Source of the DNA: Neobacillus sp. PS2-9
GTDB lineage: Bacteria > Bacillota > Bacilli > Bacillales > Cytobacillaceae
Direction: 5' to 3'
Assembly (NCBI RefSeq): GCF_030915525.1
Contig: NZ_CP133269.1
Span: forward strand, 5,140,001 to 5,192,194
DNA: 52,194 nucleotides
Part shown: one piece after another, positions 19,913-29,526 of the stretch
How the letters are laid out: every line of letters begins with the position of its first letter
Numbering within the stretch: the stretch's first letter is position 1
Notes under the pieces: model-generated
The model's database searches: none
Seen by the model: the letters and a program-made list of their open reading frames with translations, nothing else
What the model was told of the DNA's origin: nothing
Made by a program: the position numbers and the translations under genes

Positions 19913-21379
19913 TTATAATCCTTTTTCTTTTGCATCGTCCCAATACTTGTCGAGCTGTTCAAGCGTGTGCTCCTCAAAAGCTCTGCCGCTCTCCTTCACT
20001 CTCTCTTCAACGTATTGAAAACGGCGAATAAACTTTTCGTTCGTTTCAAAAAGTGCTTCTTCCGGGTGTATGTTTAAAAATCGAGCTACGTTAACAAAGG
20101 CAAACAATAGATCTCCAAATTCTTTTTTTGCCCGTTGTAATCCTTCATCCGTTCCATCTAATTCCTGGATAAATTCATCTAGCTCTTCTTTCACTTTCTC
20201 TAAAGCAGGTGTAATTTCCTGCCAATCAAACCCTACTTTTGCCGCTTTCTTTTGTAATTCATAGGCTCTTAATAAATTCGGCTGGGACTTTGACACTCCC
20301 TCTAATAAGGAAGATGGGGATTTTCCCTTTTCCTGCTCCTTAATTGCCTGCCAATTTTGCACTACTTCCTCTGCATTTTCAGCTTTCGCGTTCCCGAACA
20401 CATGAGGATGGCGGCGAATCATTTTGGCTGATAGCCCCTCAATCACGTCATCAACTGAGAAATATCCATCATCCTCACCAATCTGGGCATGAAGCATTAC
20501 CTGCAGCAAGACATCGCCTAGTTCTTCAATTAAATGATCAATGTCACCACTATCAATCGCCTCAATGACTTCATAGGTTTCTTCAATTAAATATCTTTTT
20601 AATGATTCATGTGTTTGTTTCTTATCCCAAGGGCAGCCATCTGGTCCTCTTAAAATAGCAATAATTCCTCTTAGCTTAGAGAAATTTTTATAGAGAATCT
20701 CTTCTTCCACGACAGGTGGTACATAGACGGAAGTGAGGTTATTGATAGATACATTTCGGTCAAGCTCATAGAGTGGTACTTTTTCAATAACCTCCTGTTT
20801 ACTGCCTGCTGCTGTAACAATAAACACCGTGTAATCATCCGGCAGTTTTTCCATTAAAGTTAATTTTACATTGGAAGCAATAAATTGGTCGTACACCTGG
20901 CTGATAAAAATGTGCTGCTCTAATTGCAGTTGACCCACATGTAATGCATTTCCATCAAGCAATTGAAATCCTTCAACTGGATCGATTTTTAAGGAAGCAA
21001 ACAAGGCATCAATAAAACTCTGACCTCCGCCAATGCTTATTTCAACCTGGTTCTCCGGTCCATATTGTAAAAGAAGCTGAACCGTGCGTTCGGCAACAAG
21101 CGGATGCCCGGGCACAGCATAGAAAACGGTCTCATGTTCCGCTTGTTGCAATAACGTCTGCACAATCTCCTCATATACCGCTTCAAACTGATCGTGTTTT
21201 TCATAGACCGAATCAAAGGAGGAATATGTCATTCCTTCTTTTTCTAACTCCTGCACAACGGGATGCTCTTTGGTCCTTAAAAACAAATGACTTGAACCCA
21301 ATAATTTTTTATATACTCCCATCGGAAGCTGTTCTAAATCTCCTGCTCCCAATCCAAGTACTTCAATTCTTTTCGCCAT
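19913..21379 (-). CDS. yabN: YabN: tetrapyrrole methylase-like plus MazG NTP pyrophosphohydrolase
   Basis: Two-domain fusion of 488 residues. The N-terminal half (1-200; LGLGAGDLEQLPMGVYKKL) has the fold of tetrapyrrole (corrin/porphyrin) methyltransferases. The C-terminal half (from about 235) has two MazG-type stretches with GPDGCPWDKKQTHESLK and EELGDVLLQ, giving EExxE-type metal sites. It is expected to clean up non-canonical NTPs; the role of the N-terminal half is uncertain. It overlaps the upstream flippase gene by 17 bp. Confidence 0.93.
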   Translation of the reverse strand: MAKRIEVLGLGAGDLEQLPMGVYKKLLGSSHLFLRTKEHPVVQELEKEGMTYSSFDSVYEKHDQFEAVYEEIVQTLLQQAEHETVFYAVPGHPLVAERTVQLLLQYGPENQVEISIGGGQSFIDALFASLKIDPVEGFQLLDGNALHVGQLQLEQHIFISQVYDQFIASNVKLTLMEKLPDDYTVFIVTAAGSKQEVIEKVPLYELDRNVSINNLTSVYVPPVVEEEILYKNFSKLRGIIAILRGPDGCPWDKKQTHESLKRYLIEETYEVIEAIDSGDIDHLIEELGDVLLQVMLHAQIGEDDGYFSVDDVIEGLSAKMIRRHPHVFGNAKAENAEEVVQNWQAIKEQEKGKSPSSLLEGVSKSQPNLLRAYELQKKAAKVGFDWQEITPALEKVKEELDEFIQELDGTDEGLQRAKKEFGDLLFAFVNVARFLNIHPEEALFETNEKFIRRFQYVEERVKESGRAFEEHTLEQLDKYWDDAKEKGL

Positions 21380-23012
21380 GTTTATCTCTATCCCTTCGCG
21401 CTAAAAAATGTATTAACCTGCTACCCAATGGAAATAATGTCAGTTCTTGTTCAAGGAATACCCCACCTCTAAGGATGATGGCCAAAAAGATAATCCCTCC
21501 AAAAAAGACTGCACTTAGGGACTGCATGGCTGCTCCTATTCTCTCTAGGTGAAAATCATCCATAAATATATCAGTACCCCATATGTATCCTTTTAAAAAT
21601 ACAACCATAGCTGTTGTTGCCCATAGGACAGTCGCTAAAGAGCGAAATGAGGCAAGGCGAGCTGAGAACATTTTCTTTAGTTTTAATAAAAGTACTACTG
21701 TAACAAAAGCCAAGGTAATAATGGTAGAAATGGCCGCTCCTTTGGTGCCACACCAGGGAACCAGCAACATGTTTAAGCCATATTTAATGGGAAACGAGAC
21801 GGTTACGGCTAATGCCGGGAACACCAGACTGCCTAGCCCCTGCATGATGGCAATAATGGTTAATATAATCGATGTAAAAAGAATAACAAATCCTAATATA
21901 CCTAATTCGGCGGAACCAAGGTCATTCTCAAACAGCATGATGTTTGTTGGTCTTATAATGGCCCATAGTCCCGCTGAGGCACCGAGGCCAATAACAATAC
22001 TGACCTTTAACGCCAGTTGGACTTTATCCGTTAAATTGCTTTGTTTCTCTGACAATCTCTCACGGGTAATAAGCGGAACAAGGGTTAAGGACAACGAGGT
22101 CGCTGCAACTGTTCCTAATTGAATGAGTGGCTGACCACGGTCAAATACACCCTTCAAGCTTTTGGCCATATCTTTTTCCATTCCATTTATCGTTAATAAT
22201 GAGTATAAGTTCAATGAGTCCGCTAATTGAATGAAGATCAGCAGCATGCCGCTTAAACAAATCATTAAGCCTTGAAAAGTGAGTGCTTTGAAAATTCCCT
22301 TTATTTCTACAGCGAAGGTTCGAAACATTCCTCTTGATGGAGCAATCCATTTCCATTCTTTACGAATCCATAGAAACATAAACAAAATGATGCTAGAAAC
22401 CATGCTTCCCGTAATAGATCCAAACATCGCCCCACCGCCAACAAGGTAAGGCGAATATCCCTTCTGCATAAACAGATAGGACAGCAAAAGAATCGTCAAC
22501 ACCCGAATGGTTTGCTCTCCCACTTGCGACAGAGCAGTCGGAACCATATCACCAATTCCTTGATAGTATCCTCTTAGTATTGAGACAAAAGGGAAGGTTA
22601 GATAAACAATAGAAACGACCCTCAATAATATGGCTAAATGCGGATCGTTCATCCAAAGAGCTATAATATCTGCCCCGAAATAAAGAATCAGGAAACAAAT
22701 AAAACCGAATAGTTGTAAATATATAAATGAAGTAAAAAGAAGAAGTCGAGACTTATCAACGTTCCCTTTTTCTCTCTGCTCTGCGTATAGCTTAGATATG
22801 ACAACTGGGAAGCCTGTTGTAGATAGGACGATAGCTATCCCGTAGATTGGATAGACTTGTTGATATATGTAAAAGCCAATATCTCCGACAATGTTTTGAA
22901 AAGGAATACGGTAAAAAGCACTGAGGATTTTCACCACTAGTGCTGCAATGGTTAGAATGAACGCTCCTCTAAACAATGCCTTTGATTGATTGGCAGACTT
23001 CGTTGAATACAT
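21363..23012 (-). CDS. yabM: SpoVB/MviN-family polysaccharide flippase-like protein (YabM)
   Basis: MATE/MOP-superfamily integral membrane protein of about 549 residues with some 14 hydrophobic segments. It starts with FRGAFILTIAALVVKILSAFYRIPFQ, typical of SpoVB-type putative lipid-linked oligosaccharide flippases (quoted in part: FILTIAALVVKILSAFYR). Position between spoVT and yabN matches B. subtilis yabM. I choose the ATG at 23012. A GTG at 23024 with GGAG upstream is an alternative. The substrate is not known. Confidence 0.9.
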   Translation of the reverse strand: MYSTKSANQSKALFRGAFILTIAALVVKILSAFYRIPFQNIVGDIGFYIYQQVYPIYGIAIVLSTTGFPVVISKLYAEQREKGNVDKSRLLLFTSFIYLQLFGFICFLILYFGADIIALWMNDPHLAILLRVVSIVYLTFPFVSILRGYYQGIGDMVPTALSQVGEQTIRVLTILLLSYLFMQKGYSPYLVGGGAMFGSITGSMVSSIILFMFLWIRKEWKWIAPSRGMFRTFAVEIKGIFKALTFQGLMICLSGMLLIFIQLADSLNLYSLLTINGMEKDMAKSLKGVFDRGQPLIQLGTVAATSLSLTLVPLITRERLSEKQSNLTDKVQLALKVSIVIGLGASAGLWAIIRPTNIMLFENDLGSAELGILGFVILFTSIILTIIAIMQGLGSLVFPALAVTVSFPIKYGLNMLLVPWCGTKGAAISTIITLAFVTVVLLLKLKKMFSARLASFRSLATVLWATTAMVVFLKGYIWGTDIFMDDFHLERIGAAMQSLSAVFFGGIIFLAIILRGGVFLEQELTLFPLGSRLIHFLARRDRDKHGEKN

Positions 23013-23076
23013 TGCTTCACCCACTAATAATAAACTCCAAAGTATTATAGCATATGAAGGCCTAATATTAGTTTAA

Positions 23077-23107
23077 ATAAAAAAGACAGCGGGTGGCTGC
23101 CTTTTTT
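23077..23107 (-). terminator. Rho-independent terminator after spoVT
   Basis: On the minus strand AAAAAAGGCAGC and GCTGTCTTTTTT form a 12-bp stem (one G-U) with a five-base loop and a T-rich tail. Confidence 0.85.
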
Positions 23108-23121
23108 ATTATGAAAGAATT

Positions 23122-23658
23122 TTATGACTCCATCTGTCGAGCTAAGAACCCTGCAGCTGTTTCAACTGCTTTTTGTTCTACTTCGCCAAGGGTACCTTCT
23201 CTAGAGAAGATAATGACGGCTCCAATTGGATCTCCATTAGCAATAATTGGTCCAATGGTATAGGAAGCGACGGCTTCATCATTTCCATCAGAGAGTGCAA
23301 TGTCACCCTGCTGCGTATGTAGAACTGAATTCCGCTCTTCCATCGTCTTTTCTACTAAATCACTTATATTCTTATTTAAATACTCTTTTTTAGACCCGCC
23401 TGCGACAGCAATATACGTATCTCTATCACAAATTAAAATGGGATTACCGAGGCTATCAAATAGGGCTTCTGCATATTCTTTGGCAAAATCGCTTAACTCG
23501 CTGATTGGTGAATATTTTTTTAAAATGACTTCCCCGTCACGATCCACAAAAATCTCTAACGGGTCCCCTTCACGGATACGCAAAGTTCTACGTATTTCTT
23601 TGGGAATAACAACACGACCCAAATCATCGATTCGACGAACTATTCCAGTTGCTTTCAT
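23122..23658 (-). CDS. spoVT: Stage V sporulation regulator SpoVT
   Basis: AbrB-type transcription factor that adjusts sigma-G genes in the forespore. The 178 residues equal the B. subtilis length. N-terminal swapped-hairpin domain MKATGIVRRIDDLGRVVIPKE (1-50) is followed by a C-terminal GAF-like domain (about 56-178). The ATG at 23658 with GAGG upstream is chosen; the frame stays open upstream through the promoter region and should be ignored. It is preceded by a sigma-G-type promoter. Confidence 0.97.
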   Translation of the reverse strand: MKATGIVRRIDDLGRVVIPKEIRRTLRIREGDPLEIFVDRDGEVILKKYSPISELSDFAKEYAEALFDSLGNPILICDRDTYIAVAGGSKKEYLNKNISDLVEKTMEERNSVLHTQQGDIALSDGNDEAVASYTIGPIIANGDPIGAVIIFSREGTLGEVEQKAVETAAGFLARQMES

Positions 23659-23744
23659 CCAATGTTGCCTCACTTTCATCTGATGATTATTCAACTTGGT
23701 AATGATAATCTTCCTTTTATTGAAATCATCACCAACTTTGAACT

Positions 23745-23773
23745 TAGTATCTTTCATCTGGAAAGTTCTATAC
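23745..23773 (-). promoter_or_regulatory. Candidate sigma-G promoter of spoVT
   Basis: Minus strand: GTATA (23769-23773), 17 bp, GATACTA (23745-23751). This fits GHATR-N17/18-CATNHTA with one mismatch and lies about 85 bases before the SpoVT start. Confidence 0.65.
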
Positions 23774-23815
23774 ACATTAGACATATAATTTTCACATTTT
23801 CACATATACAGGAAA

Positions 23816-26800
23816 TTAGTTCACAGGATTTTCTTGTGCTCTTTTAGCCTTTGAGATTCCTTTTACCATTTCACCAACGATATGAAGCCATTGCTGTGTC
23901 TGATACTCTTTTGTTTTTATCATTATTTTTAACCTAGGTCCCTCCATGCCAGGGGTCACATTTCGGCCAAACTGACTGCCGATATGGAAAATTTTGCTTC
24001 CATCAATACTTTGGGTAACTTGCTCATTTATAAGGATCGTTACCTCTTGTTTCGCTTGTTTAATTTGTTCCACACCATTTGAAAGTGCATAAACCTTTAT
24101 TTCGGCAACTTGGAAAAGGAAAGCTACTTCTTCTGGATACTCGCCAAAGCGGTCAAGGATTTCTGCTTGTAGTTCTTCAATCTCTTCAAGCGAATCGGCT
24201 CCCCTAAACCGTTTATACATCTCGATCTTCTGGTGTCCGTCCTTAATATAAGTATCCGGAATATACGCATCAATCTCGAGGTCAATTTCAATTGATTTTT
24301 TCACTTCTGCCCCCAGATCTCCCTTGCGTTCTTCAATCGCTTCTTTTAGCATTTGTGAATAGAGGTCAAAACCAACCGAATCAATAAAGCCATGCTGTTG
24401 GGAACCTAATAGATTACCCGCTCCCCGAATGGACAAATCTCTCATAGCAATCTTAAAACCCGACCCTAATTCGGTAAATTCTTTAATGGCCTGTAATCGT
24501 TTTTCAGCTACTTCCGTTAAAACCTTATCTTTTCGGTAAGTGAAATAGGCATAAGCGACACGGTTTGATCTTCCTACTCGCCCTCGAAGCTGATAAAGCT
24601 GAGAAAGCCCCATTCGATCGGCGTCAAAGACAATTAACGTATTTACATTCGGAATATCTACCCCGGTTTCGATGATGGTTGTACTGACAAGCACATCAAA
24701 TTCGCCCGCGAGAAAGCTGAGCATCACAGACTCCAACTCATTTTCTGTCATTTGTCCATGAGCATAGGTGACACGTGCATCCGGGACAAGCATCGATATT
24801 TCTTCTGCTTTACGTTCGATATCTTCTACTCTGTTATATAAAAAGAATACTTGTCCGTCCCTCGCAAGCTCCCGCTCGATTGCCTCACGTACTAATGAAC
24901 CATTGTATTCCATTACATACGTTTGCACCGGGAAACGATTTTCAGGCGGCGTTTCAATAACCGATAGGTCCCGAACCCCAAGCATTGACATATGAAGTGT
25001 TCTTGGGATTGGAGTGGCTGTTAAGGTTAATACATCTACATTAGTTTTTAACTTTTTAATCTTTTCCTTATGTGTCACTCCGAATCGTTGTTCTTCATCA
25101 ATAATTAATAGTCCTAAATCACGATAGACAATATCCTTTGAGAGCAACCGGTGGGTACCCACTACAATATCAACTGTTCCAGCTTTTAAGCCTTTAAGCG
25201 TTTCTGTTTGTTGTTTTTTGGAGCGGAATCGACTTAACAGTCCGATATTGATTGGATAGTCTTGAAACCTCTCTCGTAGGGTTTCATGATGCTGCTGCGC
25301 CAAAATCGTTGTTGGCACAAGAAACGCGACCTGCTTTCCATCCGCTATTGCCTTAAAGGCTGCACGAATAGCCACTTCTGTTTTTCCATATCCAACATCT
25401 CCGCAAAGCAAGCGATCCATCGGACGCGCTCGTTCCATATCCTTTTTAATCTCATGGATGGAACGAAGCTGATCATCCGTTTCCTGATAGGCAAAAGAAG
25501 TCTCAAATTCCCTCTGCATATCTCCATCCGGTGAAAAAGCATAGCCGACTGCTGCCTCGCGTTCTGCATATAGCTTGATTAAATCATCGGCAATATCTTG
25601 GACGGATGATTCAACCTTCTTCTTCACCTTTTTCCAATCGGTTCCGCCCAGTTTATAGACCTTAGGCTCTTTGCCTTCTGACCCTACGTATTTTTGGACA
25701 AGATCAATTTGTTCTACAGGCACATACAGTTTATCTGTCCCCTGGTATCGAATGTGGAGGTAATCTTTATGGATTCCGTTGATTACCAGTGTTTCAATGC
25801 CTAAGTATTTTCCAATCCCGTGATTGACGTGGACCACATAATCGCCAATTTTAAGCTCTGAGTAACTTTTAATTCGTTCCGCATTCGATAGTTTTTGGCG
25901 GCTGACCGACTTCTTCACCCGTTTATTGAATAACTCTTCTTCCGTGATGACGGCAATTTTTTGAATGGAAAGCTCAAACCCTGAATGGAGGTTTCCTTTC
26001 ATAATTTGCACTTTTCCTGGCAAAAGCTGCTGGTTTCCCTTAACAATGCTGCCCTCAATTTCATAATCCTCTAGGACACGCTCTAATTTTTTTACCCGTT
26101 CTTCATCTGGTCCTAAAAAAAGAATAGAATAATTGCCCTTCTTCCATCGATCAATTTCTGCCTTCAATAAATGCATTTGCCCGTGGAAGTTTTGCATTTG
26201 TTTACATGAAACATTAATAATATTTTGCGGGCTGGTATTAGCCACATGCCGTAAAAATAAGGACATATAAACGACAGGAAATTCCTTCTTTTGCAGCATG
26301 GCCTGCAAGTCATGAGAAATGTGGAGGTCATGGATAATCTGACCTTCTGCAAGCAACCCGGTATACCATTCCGCTTCCTCTTTTACCAATGAATCATTCA
26401 TCTCTTGGACTCGGCTTATTTCATCAATAAACACAAGACCATTGGTTGGAAGATAGTCTAGTAAACTAGCAGGCTTTTCGTAGGCTAAGGATAGGTACTT
26501 ATACACCTGGTCTGGCTTTTGTCTATTTTTTAATAGTTCTAATTCATAGCTAATATTTTGCGAAAGCTGAATTTTTGCCTTATCATCTTTTAATGTCCTA
26601 AGACTTTTTGCTAACCCAGTCTCTAATTGATTGACCATCCGGCTATAATTCTCATCTTCTAACAGAATTTCAGTGGCAGGTCCAATCATAACCTTTTTTA
26701 CTTTTTCCTTTGAACGCTGATCTTCAAGAGAAAAATAACGAATGGAATCAATTTCCGTATCGAATAATTCAATTCGCAGCGGGTTGGCTTCTGTAAGAGG

Positions 26801-27352
26801 ATAGATATCGATGATTCCGCCCCTTACACTAAATTCGCCTGGTGTTGTGACCATTTCAGCACGAATGTAGCCCATTTGGACAAAGGTATTTAAAAGATAA
26901 TCTATATCGATGTCTTCCCCTAATTTTAGCGAGAGCTGATATTGTTTCCACTGTGACTTAGGAGGAACGACTTTTTTCAGACCGGCTATCGGGACAATTA
27001 AAATCCCTTTATTATTTTTGCTCCAATGGTTTAATGCCTCTATTCTTTGAGCCTTCAATTCCGGACTCGCAATACTTAGCTCTGCGGCAATTAATTCATT
27101 GGCTGGAAAAAGAAATACTTCCTTGTCACTTAGTAGATTAACAATATCATCATAGAGTTTTTGTGCTTGTAATAGATTATGGGTTACAAGCATAATTGGC
27201 CTCTGCATTTGTTCGTAAATTGAAGCGGTTACTACTGTTCTTGAGGAACCTGACAAGCCTGCGACCAGTTGTTCCCTTAATCCTTCTTCCACACCGGCAA
27301 TCACCGAGTGGACATCTTCTTGTTTAAGGAACAGTGACTTTAAACCATCCAA
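23816..27352 (-). CDS. mfd: Transcription-repair coupling factor Mfd
   Basis: SF2 translocase that removes RNA polymerase stalled at lesions and recruits UvrA. 1178 residues, normal length. Order: UvrB-homology module (about 1-350), RNAP-interaction domain (about 490-570, GDYVVHVNHGIGKY), RecG-like motor with Walker A GDVGYGKTE and DEEQRFG box (about 620-960), and the C-terminal TRCF domain. MITE copy 3 lies in the gap upstream between fin and mfd. Confidence 0.98.
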   Translation of the reverse strand: MDGLKSLFLKQEDVHSVIAGVEEGLREQLVAGLSGSSRTVVTASIYEQMQRPIMLVTHNLLQAQKLYDDIVNLLSDKEVFLFPANELIAAELSIASPELKAQRIEALNHWSKNNKGILIVPIAGLKKVVPPKSQWKQYQLSLKLGEDIDIDYLLNTFVQMGYIRAEMVTTPGEFSVRGGIIDIYPLTEANPLRIELFDTEIDSIRYFSLEDQRSKEKVKKVMIGPATEILLEDENYSRMVNQLETGLAKSLRTLKDDKAKIQLSQNISYELELLKNRQKPDQVYKYLSLAYEKPASLLDYLPTNGLVFIDEISRVQEMNDSLVKEEAEWYTGLLAEGQIIHDLHISHDLQAMLQKKEFPVVYMSLFLRHVANTSPQNIINVSCKQMQNFHGQMHLLKAEIDRWKKGNYSILFLGPDEERVKKLERVLEDYEIEGSIVKGNQQLLPGKVQIMKGNLHSGFELSIQKIAVITEEELFNKRVKKSVSRQKLSNAERIKSYSELKIGDYVVHVNHGIGKYLGIETLVINGIHKDYLHIRYQGTDKLYVPVEQIDLVQKYVGSEGKEPKVYKLGGTDWKKVKKKVESSVQDIADDLIKLYAEREAAVGYAFSPDGDMQREFETSFAYQETDDQLRSIHEIKKDMERARPMDRLLCGDVGYGKTEVAIRAAFKAIADGKQVAFLVPTTILAQQHHETLRERFQDYPINIGLLSRFRSKKQQTETLKGLKAGTVDIVVGTHRLLSKDIVYRDLGLLIIDEEQRFGVTHKEKIKKLKTNVDVLTLTATPIPRTLHMSMLGVRDLSVIETPPENRFPVQTYVMEYNGSLVREAIERELARDGQVFFLYNRVEDIERKAEEISMLVPDARVTYAHGQMTENELESVMLSFLAGEFDVLVSTTIIETGVDIPNVNTLIVFDADRMGLSQLYQLRGRVGRSNRVAYAYFTYRKDKVLTEVAEKRLQAIKEFTELGSGFKIAMRDLSIRGAGNLLGSQQHGFIDSVGFDLYSQMLKEAIEERKGDLGAEVKKSIEIDLEIDAYIPDTYIKDGHQKIEMYKRFRGADSLEEIEELQAEILDRFGEYPEEVAFLFQVAEIKVYALSNGVEQIKQAKQEVTILINEQVTQSIDGSKIFHIGSQFGRNVTPGMEGPRLKIMIKTKEYQTQQWLHIVGEMVKGISKAKRAQENPVN

Positions 27353-27440
27353 GGTTTCTCCTCCCTTCTAACATATATACAAATGACCCAAATTGGGTTC
27401 TTTATATTCGAATTTAAATATAATTAACATTTTAATAGCT

Positions 27441-27621
27441 GGCTATGTTAAAGAACAGTGTTGATTTTTATACCCTGTTGATTGGAACGGAAGACGCGAA
27501 GACTCCTGTGGGAGTATGGTTCAGGGGAGACCCCGCAGGCGCTAGCGCCGAGGAGGCTCGCCGAAACACCCACGAACCGCTCGCGTCTGGAGCGGAAATC
27601 AACAGGCAAGTTAACAGAGCC
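27441..27621 (-). mobile_element. MITE copy 3, inverted relative to the others
   Basis: Full-length copy in opposite orientation to copies 1, 2, 4, 5 and 6. Ends are GGCTATGTTAAAG and CTTGCCTGTT...TTAACAGAGCC (reversed). Flanking octamers TAATAGCT and CAATAGTA share AATAG, a probable decayed target duplication. It occupies most of the 319-bp mfd-fin gap, just upstream of mfd. Confidence 0.85.
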
Positions 27622-27671
27622 CAATAGTAGAAAATTAAAAATAGAAAAACGCTTTGGATATGATTCCAAAG

Positions 27672-27902
27672 CTAATGAATAAGGAAATCGTATTGGTGGT
27701 AATCTGGATTCCGTTCTAAAGCTTCCTGACAGTCTTCACAAATAGCTGAGATGTGAATATCGCCGGATGAGTCATACGCAACCATTTCCTGTCTTTCCTG
27801 TTCTGTCAGTTTATGAAGACCAAGGGTTTCGCTGTGTATCGATGCTTTTTCAATGGAACCAAGCTTTGTACCACAATGACGACAATGATAATGAATGGCC
27901 AC
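27672..27902 (-). CDS. fin: Anti-sigma-F factor Fin
   Basis: Small forespore protein (YabK) that binds RNA polymerase and helps the switch from sigma-F to sigma-G. 76 residues, same length as in B. subtilis. Two CxxC knuckles (CRHCG at 8-12 and CEDCQ at about 56-60) form a single zinc site, and the tail PDYHQYDF is family-typical. GTG start with GGGAGGG upstream. It lies between pth and mfd and has a sigma-F/sigma-G promoter. Confidence 0.95.
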   Translation of the reverse strand: MAIHYHCRHCGTKLGSIEKASIHSETLGLHKLTEQERQEMVAYDSSGDIHISAICEDCQEALERNPDYHQYDFLIH

Positions 27903-27933
27903 GCCTGTCCCTCCCTAATCTATGATTCCTTAG

Positions 27934-27963
27934 TAGTATGTACCTGTTGGGAGGAACTTATTC
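27934..27963 (-). promoter_or_regulatory. Candidate sigma-F/sigma-G promoter of fin
   Basis: Minus strand: GAATA (27959-27963), 18 bp, CATACTA (27934-27940), a full match to sigma-G GHATR-N18-CATNHTA. The same GAATA also lies 15 bp before GTACATACTA, a partial sigma-F -10. Confidence 0.7.
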
Positions 27964-28043
27964 AATTAGATGAACGGACAAGAGATTTGCTTCCATTTTT
28001 GTCTTTTTCAATCATATGAAAATAGGGCTTGTTACATGAACAA

Positions 28044-28604
28044 TTATTGATTATATTCATTCATTACTTGTAAAAATGGTTTCTCCAACCAAGTTTCACA
28101 TGCAGCTACACTCTTTTTAACGGCCTCTTGGGTTAATGGTCTCTCCTCACTCCGAAAGTGTCCTAAAACATAATCTGGCACGCTCATTCCTGGAGTAGGA
28201 CGGTCAATACCTATTCTGATTCGATTAAATTGCTGTGTACCAAGATGGGCTACTGTTGATTTAATTCCATTATGTCCACCAGGGCTTCCTTTTTGACGGA
28301 GCCTTACTTTTCCGACTGGAAGATCAAGATCATCATAAATAACTAATAAATCTTCCAAATCTATTTGGTAATAATCCATAACAGCTCGAATGGATTCACC
28401 TGATAAATTCATATATGTAAGTGGTTTTAGTAATAATACTTTTTCCCCTTTATATACACCCATTCCGTACAGCCCTTTAAATTTAGACTGTGTGAGCGGG
28501 ATGGAAAATTGATGCGATAGTTCATCAATTACCTCAAAACCAATATTATGTCTCGTTTGATCATACTGTTTTCCTGGGTTACCTAAACCAACGATACATT
28601 TCAT
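28044..28604 (-). CDS. pth: Peptidyl-tRNA hydrolase
   Basis: Frees peptides from drop-off peptidyl-tRNA (spoVC of B. subtilis). 186 residues: [22 protein letters not shown] at the start holds the active-site Asn and the catalytic His of RHNIGF, and PGGHNGIKS the second conserved loop. The ATG at 28604 has GAGGTGGG upstream; the longer frame through 28655 is unsupported. It follows ctc after a strong terminator. Confidence 0.97.
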   Translation of the reverse strand: MKCIVGLGNPGKQYDQTRHNIGFEVIDELSHQFSIPLTQSKFKGLYGMGVYKGEKVLLLKPLTYMNLSGESIRAVMDYYQIDLEDLLVIYDDLDLPVGKVRLRQKGSPGGHNGIKSTVAHLGTQQFNRIRIGIDRPTPGMSVPDYVLGHFRSEERPLTQEAVKKSVAACETWLEKPFLQVMNEYNQ

Positions 28605-28685
28605 CTTACCCACCTCTTCCGGTTCAGCCAACCTTTTAAATAGTTTTCGAAACATGGTTTTCTCCCATTGTCATTTATTTATGCG

Positions 28686-28722
28686 GCAAAAGACGTAACC
28701 ACAGGTTGGTTACGTCTTTTCC
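28686..28722 (-). terminator. Terminator after ctc
   Basis: AAAAGACGTAACC and GGTTACGTCTTTT form a perfect 13-bp stem with a seven-base loop; symmetrical, so it may act on either strand. Confidence 0.85.
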
Positions 28723-28741
28723 TCTTAAATTAAAAGCTGAT

Positions 28742-29371
28742 TTATTCTGGAGTAGTTTCTCGTCCCTCTTCTTTATCTGGATGTCCTTCTTCTTGCTGTT
28801 CACCTGAGTTAATTTCCTCTTCCTGTCTTGGAGGTAGGATGGAAGCGACTACTTCATCGTCCTCATGGTTGATTGTAAATCCACCAGCCGAAGGAATATC
28901 ACCGACCAATACGGTTTCTCCTACTTGCAAGTTCGTAATATCAACTTCTATTTGCTGTGGAATATTATCAGGAGTAGAAGTAATAGATAACTGGTGAACC
29001 GGCTGCTGCAAGACACCACCATCTTTTACTCCTGCTGCCTCACCAACAAGAACAAGTTTCACATCAACATGAATTTTAGATGATTTATCGACGGCTAAGA
29101 AATCAACATGAATAATTTCTTTTTTGATAAAATCGCTTTGGACATCGGTTAGGACAACATCCTGTTTATTTCCGTCCACATCAAGAGAAATGACGCCATT
29201 TCTACCTACAGAGCGGATGGTTTTTGTTAAATCAGCTGAACTTATCATTACTGGCTTACTGTCAACCTTTGCCCCATATATAACAGCAGGGATGTTTCCA
29301 TTCTCTCTAATTTGCTTTAATGCAGAATGACGGAGTTCCTTCCGTTCTTTTGCTTGTAATACAGTACTCAT
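28742..29371 (-). CDS. ctc: Ribosomal protein bL25 / general stress protein Ctc
   Basis: 5S rRNA-binding ribosomal protein of the long CTC type, 209 residues. N-terminal L25 domain (1-92; LRHSALKQIRENGNIPAVIYG) and a C-terminal TL5 beta domain. A glutamate-rich tail (GEQQEEGHPDKEEGRE) is family-typical. ATG at 29371 with GGAAGGGGAC upstream. A sigma-B-type promoter lies 41-66 bp before it, as in B. subtilis. Confidence 0.96.
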   Translation of the reverse strand: MSTVLQAKERKELRHSALKQIRENGNIPAVIYGAKVDSKPVMISSADLTKTIRSVGRNGVISLDVDGNKQDVVLTDVQSDFIKKEIIHVDFLAVDKSSKIHVDVKLVLVGEAAGVKDGGVLQQPVHQLSITSTPDNIPQQIEVDITNLQVGETVLVGDIPSAGGFTINHEDDEVVASILPPRQEEEINSGEQQEEGHPDKEEGRETTPE

Positions 29372-29411
29372 ACGTTTAGTCCCCTTCCTATTCATATCTG
29401 TCTATATAAAA

Positions 29412-29437
29412 ATGCCCTAAAATCGGAAGGTCTAAAC
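29412..29437 (-). promoter_or_regulatory. Candidate sigma-B promoter of ctc
   Basis: Minus strand: GTTTAG (29432-29437), 14 bp, GGGCAT (29412-29417). This differs from GTTTAA-N14-GGGTAT at one base per box. ctc is the classical sigma-B gene of B. subtilis. Confidence 0.65.
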
Positions 29438-29526
29438 ATTTTTTTGCATTCTTACAAGGTCGGAATTCTGGCTGTATTAAAGCGGAGCAGAACCTGACTG
29501 CTATGCCAGGTCCTGTTAAGGGACTA

